NCBI GenBank assembly: GCA_039028975.1
Contig: JBCCHB010000030.1
Coordinates: 1 to 64,000 of the forward strand
Direction: 5' to 3'
Source of the DNA: JAHBNG01 sp039028975
Lineage (GTDB): Bacteria; Chloroflexota; Anaerolineae; Caldilineales; Caldilineaceae
Length of the DNA stretch: 64,000 bases
Below the pieces are notes generated by a model. That model saw nothing but the letters and a program-made list of their open reading frames with translations. It was not told the DNA's origin and ran no database searches. A program made the position numbers and the translations under genes. Each line of letters opens with the position of its first letter. The first letter of the stretch is position 1. Of this stretch, positions 49,864-59,600 are shown piece after piece.

Positions 49864-51075
49864 ATGAAAGCTTTTAATCCAAGAAACCCTGCATTTCACC
49901 TTGACCCATATGCATACTTACAACCGTACCGAGATCAAGATCCAATTCATTGGAGTGATACCATCAATATGTGGCTCCTAACCCGGTACGATGATGTGAA
50001 GATGATGTTCCAAGACAAACGCTTTGGGCGCGGGCCAGAGTTTCACCGGCTTGTTACTCGTCCAGGAGAACCTCTGCTGCCCGTAGAGCGGATGCGCCAT
50101 AATTTCTTTCTCTTCCGCGATCCACCCGATCACACACGCCTGAGGGGGCTGGTAAGTCGAGCCTTCACGCCTCGTTTGGTAGAAAACCTGAGTGAACGGA
50201 TTCAAGCGATTACGGATCACCTGTTGGATCGGGTTCAAGAGCGCGGCGAAATTGAGATCATCTCAATGTTGGCTTATCCCCTTGCTGTAGCTGTGATTGC
50301 TGACATGTTAGGCATTCCGCTAAAAGACCAGGAGCTACTTGGGCAATATGCTGCTGACGCAGCTTCATTCGTTGAAGTAAAGCCGACAGAGGAAGATATC
50401 ACCCGCGCGAATCAACTGGTGGCTACCATGACAGATTACTTCTTAGAGCTGTTTGCCGAGAAACGCAAAAATCCGCAAAATGATCTGATTAGTCAACTCA
50501 TTGCGCTAGAGGCCGAAGGCGATCATCTGTCAGAAGAAGAGCTGCTGGGGACCTGTGGTCTTCTGCTCTTTGCTGGACACGAAACTACAGCCAACATGAT
50601 TGGCAATGGAATCTTGACCTTACTACAGCATCCGACCCAGATGAAGCAACTCAATGACGATCCCAGTTTGCTCACTTCGACTGTTACGGAATTGCTCCGC
50701 TACAGCACCTCGGTTCAGGCACTCTTTCGGATTGCTTTGGAAGATGTGCAGATGGGTGACCACACTATTCTTGCTGGACAGAAAACAATGGGTGCCGTGA
50801 TTGCGGCCAATCGCGATCCGCGACGCTTCGCGGACCCCGACCAACTCGATATCCATCGACAATCAAACCAGCCGCTGAGTTTTGGACACGGGATTCACTA
50901 TTGCTTGGGCGCTCCATTGGCCATGTTAGAGATGCAGATTGCGATTGCTACGATGATGCGCCGGTTGCCGAACCTGACTTTGCAAACAGAACAGCCTGAC
51001 TGGCGGCCCTCTTTGACGATTCGTGGTCTGCAGCGCCTGCCATTGTCATTCGAAGTGCAACGTGTTTACGCATGA
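49864..51075 (+). CDS. Cytochrome P450
   Basis: Encodes 403 residues, the length of bacterial class-I P450s. Motifs: DPPDHTRLRGLVSRAFTPR (helix C region), LLFAGHETTANMIG (I-helix oxygen-activation motif), ELLRYS (ExxR) and FGHGIHYCLGAPLAMLE with haem-ligand Cys347. AGGAG lies 10 bp before the ATG. No ferredoxin or reductase gene is next to it. It probably hydroxylates the product of the cluster, possibly as an ACP-bound intermediate since an ACP gene follows at once. Confidence 0.95.
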   Translation: MKAFNPRNPAFHLDPYAYLQPYRDQDPIHWSDTINMWLLTRYDDVKMMFQDKRFGRGPEFHRLVTRPGEPLLPVERMRHNFFLFRDPPDHTRLRGLVSRAFTPRLVENLSERIQAITDHLLDRVQERGEIEIISMLAYPLAVAVIADMLGIPLKDQELLGQYAADAASFVEVKPTEEDITRANQLVATMTDYFLELFAEKRKNPQNDLISQLIALEAEGDHLSEEELLGTCGLLLFAGHETTANMIGNGILTLLQHPTQMKQLNDDPSLLTSTVTELLRYSTSVQALFRIALEDVQMGDHTILAGQKTMGAVIAANRDPRRFADPDQLDIHRQSNQPLSFGHGIHYCLGAPLAMLEMQIAIATMMRRLPNLTLQTEQPDWRPSLTIRGLQRLPLSFEVQRVYA

Positions 51076-51114
51076 TGTTGATTTCATCGAATTTCACTTT
51101 TGGAGGAAAAGATT

Positions 51115-51375
51115 ATGGTTGAGAGCAACCTATACAGCAACCCCAATACCATACAGCAGGAAATATTCAGACTACTTGTTGACACGTTGAATATAGATGA
51201 AGACGACTTAGCTCCTAATGCACACTGGCGCAATGATCTAGGGGCGGATTCCCTCGACATAGCCGAGATCATTGTAGCGCTTGGGCAGCGATTCACGGTG
51301 CAAATTCGGGACTCTGATGTTGGACAAATTCAAACCATCGACGAAGCAGTGGCTTATATCAATGGATTAACATGA
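51115..51375 (+). CDS. Acyl carrier protein (canonical)
   Basis: Encodes 86 residues. The start at 51115 is fixed by GGAGGAAAAGATT. The attachment motif LGADSLDIAEIIVALGQRF is canonical, with Ser46 as the phosphopantetheine site. It follows the P450 by 40 bp, so the P450 may act on substrates carried by this protein. Together with the atypical ACP at 47325 it gives the cluster two carriers. Confidence 0.92.
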   Translation: MVESNLYSNPNTIQQEIFRLLVDTLNIDEDDLAPNAHWRNDLGADSLDIAEIIVALGQRFTVQIRDSDVGQIQTIDEAVAYINGLT

Positions 51376-51381
51376 ACCGAG

Positions 51382-51500
51382 TAAGGCTATACCACAAAAA
51401 TAATTACCCATAATCTGCTCAGTTAGCACGCCCTCGTGCCGATGCACTCCGCACGAGGGCGTGCCTACTAAACGGGTATTTTATTCTGTGGAATGGCCTA
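51382..51500. repeat. TA-bounded MITE-like element C3 containing palindrome A3 (51421-51469)
   Basis: 119 bp with ends TAAGGCTATACCACA and TGTGGAATGGCCTA. Inside it is A3, GCACGCCCTCGTGC..GCACGAGGGCGTGC, a perfect 14-bp stem of the A family. Two unrelated palindromes are thus nested. It also follows the ACP stop by 7 bp and may end the biosynthetic transcript. Confidence 0.85.
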
Positions 51501-51578
51501 ACCCAACTTTATTTCCGCACTGGCCAACTCGGCATTGTCCCAGAACGGACTGTCATCGATCTTGGTTGAAGGTAATGG

Positions 51579-54500
51579 CTATTTTTCTACCGCACCTAAT
51601 GCCTTAAGCGCCTCTCGCTGGGCGTCGCTAATGCCGGTGACGCCGGTGATGTTCATGCCTGCGTAGGGCCCTTGCACTTCTAGAGTGTGCAGTAACGTAC
51701 CAGAGGCAATATCACATAGTTGAATGATTCCTTCATCTCCAGCGACAGCGATGATGTTGTTGCTTGGCCAATAGGCTATAGAAACGGCCTGCGAGATCAG
51801 ACCTTCTAGGGCTGGAAGTTCTTGCCCACTAATTGTGTCCCAGATACGCAGCTTTGGGTGCATACCCCCACTAACCAAAAGCCACCCTGAATCGTCAAAC
51901 GCAACGGCGTTGATAGGCGCTTGGTCATGGTGGAAGGTTTGTTTGAGAGGGCCCAACTTGCCATCTGCCAACGTCCACACCAGGATTTCACCATTTGCTA
52001 GTGCAGCAACCAACCGTTCTCCTTGTGGGTCAAAAGTCACCGCGCGGGCAGATTCGCTGAGCGTGTCGACAACTTGCAGACAGGTCCCTCTCTCTACGTC
52101 CCAAAGCTGCACAGTAAGGTCGGCCGTACTAGAAGCTAGTATCTGTCCATCTGGACTAAACTCAAGTGAAAGCACTATCTGCTCACTCGCACGCATGGTG
52201 TGCCATAGTTGATAATTACCCCGATGGTCAATCCGCCATAGGTAGATATTTCCGTGGTGATCACCGCTGGCCAGGATAGTGCCTTGGTGATTATAAGCTA
52301 GACGAAATACATTGGCTCTATGCTGATGAAGCACGATTAGGCTCTTACCGCTGGCAGCATCCCAAATACGCACCGTCCGGTCGCGTCCCGATGTGGCTAC
52401 GTGCGCTGTATTCGGGCGAAAGGCAACGCTATTGAGCACTCCTTTGTGCCCCTTGAGCGCAAATTGATAGCTGATTTGCAATGACACTTGCGACGTCTCA
52501 TGCTCGTCATCAGTTTCGGCAGTCTGAGTATAGTCCTCCAGAAAAGTTTTGTCCCATCTCTGCTCTGAGAGATGTGGTACGAAACCTTTCTGGGCATGTA
52601 TATTGATGTAGGGTATGGCAGCATTGTTGTACCATTGAGGTGGCCATGCAAGATGCCATATATGGCACCAGCCTTTAGCACTGCTGCCAGCTAAAAGAAC
52701 GCCGTCTGGTAAAATCCCTTCAGTCGAAAAAGATAGCTGAGTTAATCTGCCCAGACTACCGCGGAATGTACGAATAATGCGTCGCTCACCTGGGGTGTCT
52801 AGCTCCCAGACATGAATCACCCCATCTATTCCTGCACTGGCCAAGATTTTCCCATCCTCACTCACGGATGTTTGCCTGATGCCGCCAGAATGACCGTGTA
52901 ATATATCTACAGTCTCTCCGGACGTCACGTCCCATAAACGCACCGTACTGTCGCTGCTAGCGCTGACAAGATACTGACCATCAGGCGTAAATGAGACTGC
53001 GTTCACATAGTCTTGATGTCCCTTGAGGTGATGAAGCCGCTCAAGTGTTTCAACCTCCCACAGCGATACGGTGGTATCAATTGACCCACTTGCCAGCAAG
53101 GATCCATCAGGACTAAAGTCTAAGTGAATTACGTTTTGATCATCGCCCTGTAACGATGCGATTAGGTCAGCAGATAGGTCAGCCGAATCATAGTCTGAGT
53201 CAGATGAAGTAGCCTCTGAGATAGATTGTCGCACGCCAGCTTTTTCCGTATGAAGATTGTCAGTGTAGAGACGCTCCACGTTCCAAAAAGAGATATTTTT
53301 TTGATTCGATGTTGCGAGCATTTTGCCGTTGGGATGGAAGGCAAGCCCCTCTACAATTTGGCCGTGAGGTGGTAGCGTCGTTAGTAGTTTGCCCGTGGGC
53401 ACCGACCAAAGGCAGACAAGCTGTGTGTTGCAACTACTGGCCAGCAATGTGCCATCGGGGCTGAATACTATCTGCAATATGTTGCCGTGAGGTGTATGGA
53501 CTGTGTGCAGCGAACGATGGGTCTCTACATCCCAAAAATGTATCGTTTGATCTCGACTCCCACTGGCCAGCAAGTGCCCCTCTGGATGAAAGGCCAGACT
53601 TGAACAGACTTGGTCGTGGCCAGCTAACGTAGCAATAAGATGACCATCGATTAGCGACCACAATCGAATGAGCGCATCGCCCACTGCGCTAGACGCCAAC
53701 AGCGCTTTACTTGGGTGCATGGCTAGCGAAAGGAGTGCGTCAAAGTTATCCACGAAGAGCGTATTGGTAAAATCTGCCCCAAGAAAGTTCACGTTTTGCA
53801 GCATGACGTTTTGCAAGTTTACTTGCCAGATCGGCAAGTGCGAAAAGTCATGCCCCGTCAGATCTGCTCCGATTGTCAGCAGCAGGTTCAGCAGATTCCC
53901 GCCTGCGTAGTGCTTTGTTTGGGGCATCTTTATACGCAAGTCCACAAGAATCTGTTTTATTCTCATTTGTACTTTCTCAGAACCATGCTTACCGACCAAG
54001 TGTTCGCCAATGGGGTTCAGAATAAGACGCGCTTGGCTTTGGCGAATATATTCTTTTGCTTGGGCAACAAATAGCGCCTGGTGTAGCAGCCTATCCAACT
54101 TGCCCGTCTCTACCTCCTCTATTGCTGCTTCGATTAGACGTTCGGTCACATATTCGGTTACCACATTTTGTAATGTGAAGTTACTTGCCTGTACATCTAC
54201 CAAAGATCGACGCTGCAAACTCCGCAACGCTTCTAGGAGAATGCGGTTTCTGGGTGGATGCAGCATGTTCTGGCGCAGCATCTGCGACGAGCAAGGCTCA
54301 CGCTCAACGGCTAGCCAGAAAAGAATCTGCTGTTCCAAGTCTGTCAAACGGGCAAAGTGCTGGTCGAGTACAAGTCGAATGCCATCAAAGATTGTGCTGT
54401 CATCTGCCAGAAACTCGTTGAGATCACCTGCATACAGCTCATCGACCGTATCGGCCACTATCTTCAGCGCCAGCGGATTGCCCGAATAGCGCTCGACAAG

Positions 54501-56027
54501 CATGGCCTCCTCTGCGCTTGTGCTGTATAAGCCACGTTGGTTTAGCAGTTCATGTCCTGCCACATCATCCAAGCCAGCAAGCTGCAATGATTGAACCAAG
54601 CTGCTATCCCGTTCCAGGCGCTCATAACCGCTGGGACGCTCGCGACTGGTCAGTAGCAAATGGCTCTGGTGCTCCAGCGTGGCCATCTGCTGGATGAGTT
54701 GGCTGTACTGTTCATAGCCAGCACGGTAGGCCCCGGCGCGTTCTGGTTCTAGAATGCTTTCCATATTGTCCAGCACTAGCAGCACTCGCTTCGTGCGCAA
54801 GTAGCCCAGCAGCAGACGCAACTGATCGTCCAAGTTCTCTGGCAGTGTGGACAGTTGCTGATTAGAGAGGGTTTGGAGCAGTGGCGGCAGCAATTCGGCC
54901 AACGGTGGCGCATTGAGCAACGAACGCCAGAGTACTGCATCAAACTGTCCCTTCGCTTCTACGGCAAGCTCGCGAATCGACTGCGCGGCTAACGACGTCT
55001 TGCCCATGCCACCGATGCCCAGAATGGCCACGATGCGGCAGCGGTCAACCAGTAGCCATTGAGCAATCTGTTGTCGTTCCGTAATGCGGCCAAAGAAGGG
55101 GCCGAGATCGGGGACGTCGCGCAGATCGAGTGGAGGTGACTGGGTGACTGGGTGAGGGGATGAGGAGGCGTCCCCGATTACGACATTCGCGGATGAATGG
55201 CTAGATGAGCCACTCATTTTGTCATCTTGCCATCTTGTCGCCTTCTCATCTGGCCATCCTGTTACCTTGTCGTAGCCGCCGGATACAATCTCGTTGGCGA
55301 GGGTAATCGTTTGCTCAGATGGTTCAGCATCTAACTCTGTCCGAAAGAGGGTGCGCATCTCCTCCAAGAGCTGTAGAGAGCGTTCCGGTTGACCACTCTT
55401 GGCCAGCAAACGCATCAATTGACGATATGAATCTTCAACATACGGGGCTAAAGAAAGTCTACGCTTGGCCAAATCATAGGCTTGCTCGTAGTTGCCCACG
55501 GTTTCATAACTGTCCGCAAGGGAGCGAAAGGCCATCAATGCCCGCTGTTGCAGCATCTCGCGGCGCAGCAAAAGCCACTCCTCAAAAGCTGGCGCATCAG
55601 CTATGCCGAATCCAGCAAGCAGTTCACCTTCATAGAGCATGGCTGCTTCATTCAATTGATTGCGCAAGGTCAAATCATCTTTCGCCGTGAGCAGGGTAAG
55701 GAAGTGATTGACATCCACGTATGCACTATCGATGTTGAACTGGATTGACGTGCGCGTGACGGTGAGTAGTTGGTCTGCCGCCCCCGGCGCAGCCCTATCC
55801 AATGCTTGCCTCAATCGATGCAAGGTATTGCGCAGGTTAATCTTGGCATATTTTTCGCCAATGTTGGGCCAGAGCAAGGCCGCTAAAGATGTTCGGGCGT
55901 GCTGTTGAGGTTCGAGGGCTAGATAGGCGAGCAGTGCCCGGGCCTTGTCCGAGCGGAACTGGGCTACGAGCAAGTCATCAAAACGGACCTCGAACGAACC
56001 GAATAGTTTCAGCGTGTAGTTCGTCAT
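51579..56027 (-). CDS. BTAD-type regulator fused to NTPase and WD40 repeats
   Basis: Encodes 1,482 residues from MTNYTLKLFGSFEVRF. The N-terminus is a winged helix (about 1-95; SDKARALLAYLALEP) and a BTAD helical domain (about 100-250), as in SARP-like regulators. An NB-ARC/STAND NTPase follows (Walker A ILGIGGMGKTSL; LLVLDNMES). Short pentapeptide-like repeats (DFSHLPIWQVNLQNVMLQNV) then lead into about a dozen WD40 repeats (from about 780) typified by FSPDGTLLASG..TVRLWDV. It is probably a signal-responsive transcription factor. Its position beside the PKS/P450 cluster suggests control of that cluster. Repeat S3 lies inside the WD40 section. Confidence 0.93.
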   Translation of the reverse strand: MTNYTLKLFGSFEVRFDDLLVAQFRSDKARALLAYLALEPQQHARTSLAALLWPNIGEKYAKINLRNTLHRLRQALDRAAPGAADQLLTVTRTSIQFNIDSAYVDVNHFLTLLTAKDDLTLRNQLNEAAMLYEGELLAGFGIADAPAFEEWLLLRREMLQQRALMAFRSLADSYETVGNYEQAYDLAKRRLSLAPYVEDSYRQLMRLLAKSGQPERSLQLLEEMRTLFRTELDAEPSEQTITLANEIVSGGYDKVTGWPDEKATRWQDDKMSGSSSHSSANVVIGDASSSPHPVTQSPPLDLRDVPDLGPFFGRITERQQIAQWLLVDRCRIVAILGIGGMGKTSLAAQSIRELAVEAKGQFDAVLWRSLLNAPPLAELLPPLLQTLSNQQLSTLPENLDDQLRLLLGYLRTKRVLLVLDNMESILEPERAGAYRAGYEQYSQLIQQMATLEHQSHLLLTSRERPSGYERLERDSSLVQSLQLAGLDDVAGHELLNQRGLYSTSAEEAMLVERYSGNPLALKIVADTVDELYAGDLNEFLADDSTIFDGIRLVLDQHFARLTDLEQQILFWLAVEREPCSSQMLRQNMLHPPRNRILLEALRSLQRRSLVDVQASNFTLQNVVTEYVTERLIEAAIEEVETGKLDRLLHQALFVAQAKEYIRQSQARLILNPIGEHLVGKHGSEKVQMRIKQILVDLRIKMPQTKHYAGGNLLNLLLTIGADLTGHDFSHLPIWQVNLQNVMLQNVNFLGADFTNTLFVDNFDALLSLAMHPSKALLASSAVGDALIRLWSLIDGHLIATLAGHDQVCSSLAFHPEGHLLASGSRDQTIHFWDVETHRSLHTVHTPHGNILQIVFSPDGTLLASSCNTQLVCLWSVPTGKLLTTLPPHGQIVEGLAFHPNGKMLATSNQKNISFWNVERLYTDNLHTEKAGVRQSISEATSSDSDYDSADLSADLIASLQGDDQNVIHLDFSPDGSLLASGSIDTTVSLWEVETLERLHHLKGHQDYVNAVSFTPDGQYLVSASSDSTVRLWDVTSGETVDILHGHSGGIRQTSVSEDGKILASAGIDGVIHVWELDTPGERRIIRTFRGSLGRLTQLSFSTEGILPDGVLLAGSSAKGWCHIWHLAWPPQWYNNAAIPYINIHAQKGFVPHLSEQRWDKTFLEDYTQTAETDDEHETSQVSLQISYQFALKGHKGVLNSVAFRPNTAHVATSGRDRTVRIWDAASGKSLIVLHQHRANVFRLAYNHQGTILASGDHHGNIYLWRIDHRGNYQLWHTMRASEQIVLSLEFSPDGQILASSTADLTVQLWDVERGTCLQVVDTLSESARAVTFDPQGERLVAALANGEILVWTLADGKLGPLKQTFHHDQAPINAVAFDDSGWLLVSGGMHPKLRIWDTISGQELPALEGLISQAVSIAYWPSNNIIAVAGDEGIIQLCDIASGTLLHTLEVQGPYAGMNITGVTGISDAQREALKALGAVEK
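52529..52602. repeat. Palindromic element S3 inserted in frame in the WD40 regulator
   Basis: 74 bp, TATAGTCCTCCAGAAAAG to CCTTTCTGGGCATGTATA, with inner CCCATCTC/GAGATGTGG. Same family as S1 and S2. It is read through in the minus frame and encodes HAQKGFVPHLSEQRWDKTFL between two WD40 blades. Confidence 0.85.
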
Positions 56028-56155
56028 GGGTTTTGTCGAATAGTTAGTCAAGGGGGATAGATACACATCGACTGAATTATATGTTGACTACCAGTTGCGA
56101 CCAAACCAGGAGCCATCATATTTCCATAGTTCTATTAGTGGATGCGATTAGTGGA

Positions 56156-56236
56156 TGCGATATGGATGCGATTACGGCTGCTCAACGCAACGATTTGGAT
56201 GTGTTTTTTGCGTACACTTATATGCGTACATCTAGG
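56156..56236 (+). pseudogene. Short coding remnant related to those at 38094 and 45910
   Basis: Reads CDMDAITAAQRNDLDVFFAY and continues TYMRT without a start codon. It resembles the LDAMLASIRDDL remnants. It lies in the ~320-bp gap upstream of the small hydrophobic peptide gene. Confidence 0.4.
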
Positions 56237-56237
56237 G

Positions 56238-56285
56238 TAAGGCCTTTCCGATAGAAATAGGTATTTTAATTTTTGGAAAAGCCTA
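56238..56285. repeat. Minimal TA-bounded palindrome C4
   Basis: 48 bp with ends TAAGGCCTTTCC and GGAAAAGCCTA. It looks like the shell of C2/C3 without an inner palindrome. Confidence 0.7.
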
Positions 56286-56351
56286 AAACGCAGTAACAAC
56301 CATGCTGGATACAAAATACATTGTAAATATTGATAGACAAAGGACTGCACT

Positions 56352-56435
56352 ATGGAAAGCAACATAAACAGAACAGAACAAATCCCCATCTTCCTCATTG
56401 TACTTGCCCTGTTATTTATTGCCATGCTCCTTTAA
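56352..56435 (+). CDS. Very small membrane peptide (27 residues), possible start remnant of a giant paralogue
   Basis: MESNINRTEQIPIFLIVLAL is followed by LFIAMLL and a stop. The polar start and IPIF-plus-hydrophobic helix match the first ~38 residues of the giant protein at 56677 (SNIPIFALMALILVLIA). It is either a genuine single-helix peptide or the surviving signal segment of a duplicated giant gene. The ATG lacks a strong ribosome-binding site. Confidence 0.4.
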   Translation: MESNINRTEQIPIFLIVLALLFIAMLL

Positions 56436-56535
56436 GGCAGGGTTATTCGGTATAGCACTGAATAGAACAGGACGAACCCACTTCAACCATCTACAAATCA
56501 AAATAAACAGTCAACAAATAATCTTCCGCCATACT

Positions 56536-56649
56536 CAGTAGTTCACTATTTTGGAGGAGGAGGCGTTCTCTTACGCCGGTTTTCCCGAGGGAATGCCGCG
56601 TTAGAGAATGCTAATTCCGCACTATCAGGTAACTTTCGTGAACTACTAA
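56536..56649. repeat. Palindromic element B3
   Basis: 114 bp, CAGTAGTTCACTA to CTTTCGTGAACTACT, with an inner GGCGTTCTCTTACGCC..GCCGCGTTAGAGAATGC palindrome. It is homologous to B1 in the opposite orientation. It ends about 28 bp before the start of the giant gene and may influence its expression. Confidence 0.8.
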
Positions 56650-56676
56650 TACTGACAAAAACGGAGATAAGGACAA

Positions 56677-59600
56677 ATGAAGCAGATCCGAACCAATAGA
56701 CAAGCAAGAGACCGTGATAAACAGAGCAACATACCCATCTTTGCGCTCATGGCATTGATCCTCGTGCTCATTGCCAGCGCGTTCAACCTGCCAACGCAGA
56801 TTGCTGCGGCAATTTCACCCTATCAGCAGCTCGTCCAAGCTTGGACCAAAGCTGGCGACATTGGTCGCTACGACTATCGTAGTACAGCCCAACAGATTAC
56901 CTATCCGGCACCGGCCCTTGCCAACATTGGGCAGCCGCCGAAGAAAGATAACCTAGCCGCTCAGGGACAATTTGACAACCTAGCTGACGAATTATCCTTT
57001 ACCTTTTGGCTCGATGGCAGCTTCAACCCAGACACAGCCATTGACGTGCGCAGCGACGGGGAGAAGACGTGGAGCCGACAAGGGCAGGGCGAATGGGAAG
57101 AAGTGCAGGATGTATCTGGCACCTTTGCGCCGAATGGCGATCCGTTGGCCTTTTTGAATGGCATGCGCAACATCCAAGATGCAGGCCCCGATATACGAGC
57201 ATTTCCGAATGCCGACATCGAACTCGTCTTCCATCGCTATACCTTTGACTTTGATGGCCAGGCGTTTGGTCGCTACATTGTGCTGGAAACAGCCGAGAAC
57301 ATGCGTCAAAAGGGTGAACTGCCTAACGGCATCCAGCTAGATATTCCCGCAGTCTATGCCCAAGCCACCGGTAATGGTGAGATTTGGCTGGATGAGGCTG
57401 GTTTGCCCGCACGCCTGAAGATCGATATCGACTATGGACCACAGGAGAGCGGTGAGTTGGTTGAAGCCCAGATCACCACCGACTTCTTTGGCTACGACCA
57501 TAGCCGCCTGAACGCAACCACAGCTTCACTCTGGAGCGAGCCGGGTAGCTGGCTCACCAACGTACTTAGCTCCCTACAGACGCCAGCCTTCCAGCGCACG
57601 CTCTTATTGAGCATGGGCTTTACCCTCTTTCTCCTGCTGTTGACCCTGGTGACTATCCGGTATTGGCGTACCCGTGAGTTTCGTACTGTTCTGGCCTGCT
57701 TCCTAATTCTCTCCATCGTTGCTAGCCCCCTACTCAACGCAGAGCGAATTGATGCCTTCGGTGCTGCACGAGAAGCCAAGGCAGCCAGCCACGAGGCGGC
57801 ACAGACCGAGGCCACAGCAATGCAGAAGGCCCTGGAATCGCTGGAAACCACCCAATTCGATCCCAAGGTGGATCCACTTCGTGCAACAAACCAGCTTGAT
57901 GCATACAGCAGCCAAGCCGGTGTTTCGGCCACTTCTATACAAGCAGCCGCACAGATAAATACAACAGACACCGACGGCGACGGCTTGCTTGATGTTGAGG
58001 AAATCCAGTGGCTTACCTGTGTTGACGCGGACGAAAATGACGTTTGCGATAGCGACCCATATACCGACCGCGACGGCGATGGCCTCACCGATTATCAAGA
58101 AGTCAAGTTGCTAGGTACGGCACCCACCCAACAGGACAGCGATGGCGATGGCATTCGAGATGACTTGGAAGTTGCTGGCTTTTCGCTCGGTGGAACCACG
58201 TGGTATCTAGACCCAACCGAACCGGATAGCAACAAAGATGGCGTGATTGACGGCATTGAATGCTTTGAATGGTCCGAGGCCAATCCCGAATTTGATCCAG
58301 CCAATCCCACCCAATTGGGCAACTGTAGGGATACCGATGGCGACGACACGCCCGATGTCTTTGATGCTGACAACGATGGCGATGGTGTATACGACTCCGT
58401 CGACAGCTCTGCCTTCAACGTCTACACGGGGTACACCGAAGAGAACCCTCTCGAAGTCTCTATTACAAAACTAGCCACCGACCAGCCTGTCTTGGTGACA
58501 TTGGAAATGCGCCCTGAGAATGCAGAGGAGCTCAACTACTTTGGCCACGTCCTCGATTGGCCCAGCGAAGATCGCGCGGGTCAAATCCAGCGTATCTCCA
58601 ACACCACTTGGCAGTCAACGTCCGTTTACACCAGCACCGCGCCCAACGCAGCCAATGGTGATATGCGCCTGCTCCCCATGTTGGAGATCTCCATTCCTGG
58701 CGAATCTGGCCATTTCGGCAATCTACCTGTTCTCGATACGGCCCCCATCGCCCGTAGCGAAGGCATTACGGTTGGCACATGGCTAGATAGCGATGCCTTG
58801 AGCGGCTATGGTGTCATGGTCCACGATATTATGGACAGCAATAACCAGCCCACTGGCGATCTGGTTGCGTACGCACCGCTGATGCCCTTTAACAACAGCG
58901 ACGGCGACGCTACCGCTGGCTATGCCGCCAAGATGCTCTACCAACCAAGCCAAGGTACGGGCAACATTGCCAACTGGGGTACAGCCCACGAGTATCGCTT
59001 GGTCTGGCTTGTGCAGATGTTGACCGACCCCTGCCCTGCGGACAACCCTGGCTGTGACGACGATGAACGCCTTCGAGACCAATACTCGGTTGTCCATAAC
59101 TACTACGAGGATTGGCAGTTAACTGGCCTGAACATCAGCGAACAACATGGCCTCGATGCAACCATCATCTACGAAGATCCAGCTGTCGATGAGAATGTGA
59201 ACGTGAACTACCCTGAAGAGCTATACAACTTGGCCTGGAACCTCTCAGAGAGCTTTGTCAATGGCCTCGACTGTAATCTGGTGAGCGCAGCCAACGGTAC
59301 CTGTAGCCCGGACTCTTTCCGTGATGTTACGGTAGCAACCATGAGTTCTGCCATCAATACGTGGACAGCCAATGCACCAGATGGCTCTGCGCTGGTAATC
59401 GAAACACCGCTAAGCTATCCTCATAAAGATTACCTGAATGAGATAGCCATGACCGATGCCAAGAACGTCCTCGTCAACAAGTTCCAGGCAAACCATGCCG
59501 ACAAGTGGCCCACCCTCTTGTTCGCCTATGAATATACAGAGCGTGCAGCAGGGCTTGATGAGCCTCAAGCCTCGACAGGCGCATCGCCTGTCTTTAAGAT

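Noticed and set aside
46133..51375. Acyl-homoserine-lactone quorum-sensing locus
   Set aside because: The GNAT enzyme is only distantly AHL-synthase-like (closer to FeeM) and no LuxR-type AHL receptor gene is adjacent, so a homoserine lactone product is not supported.
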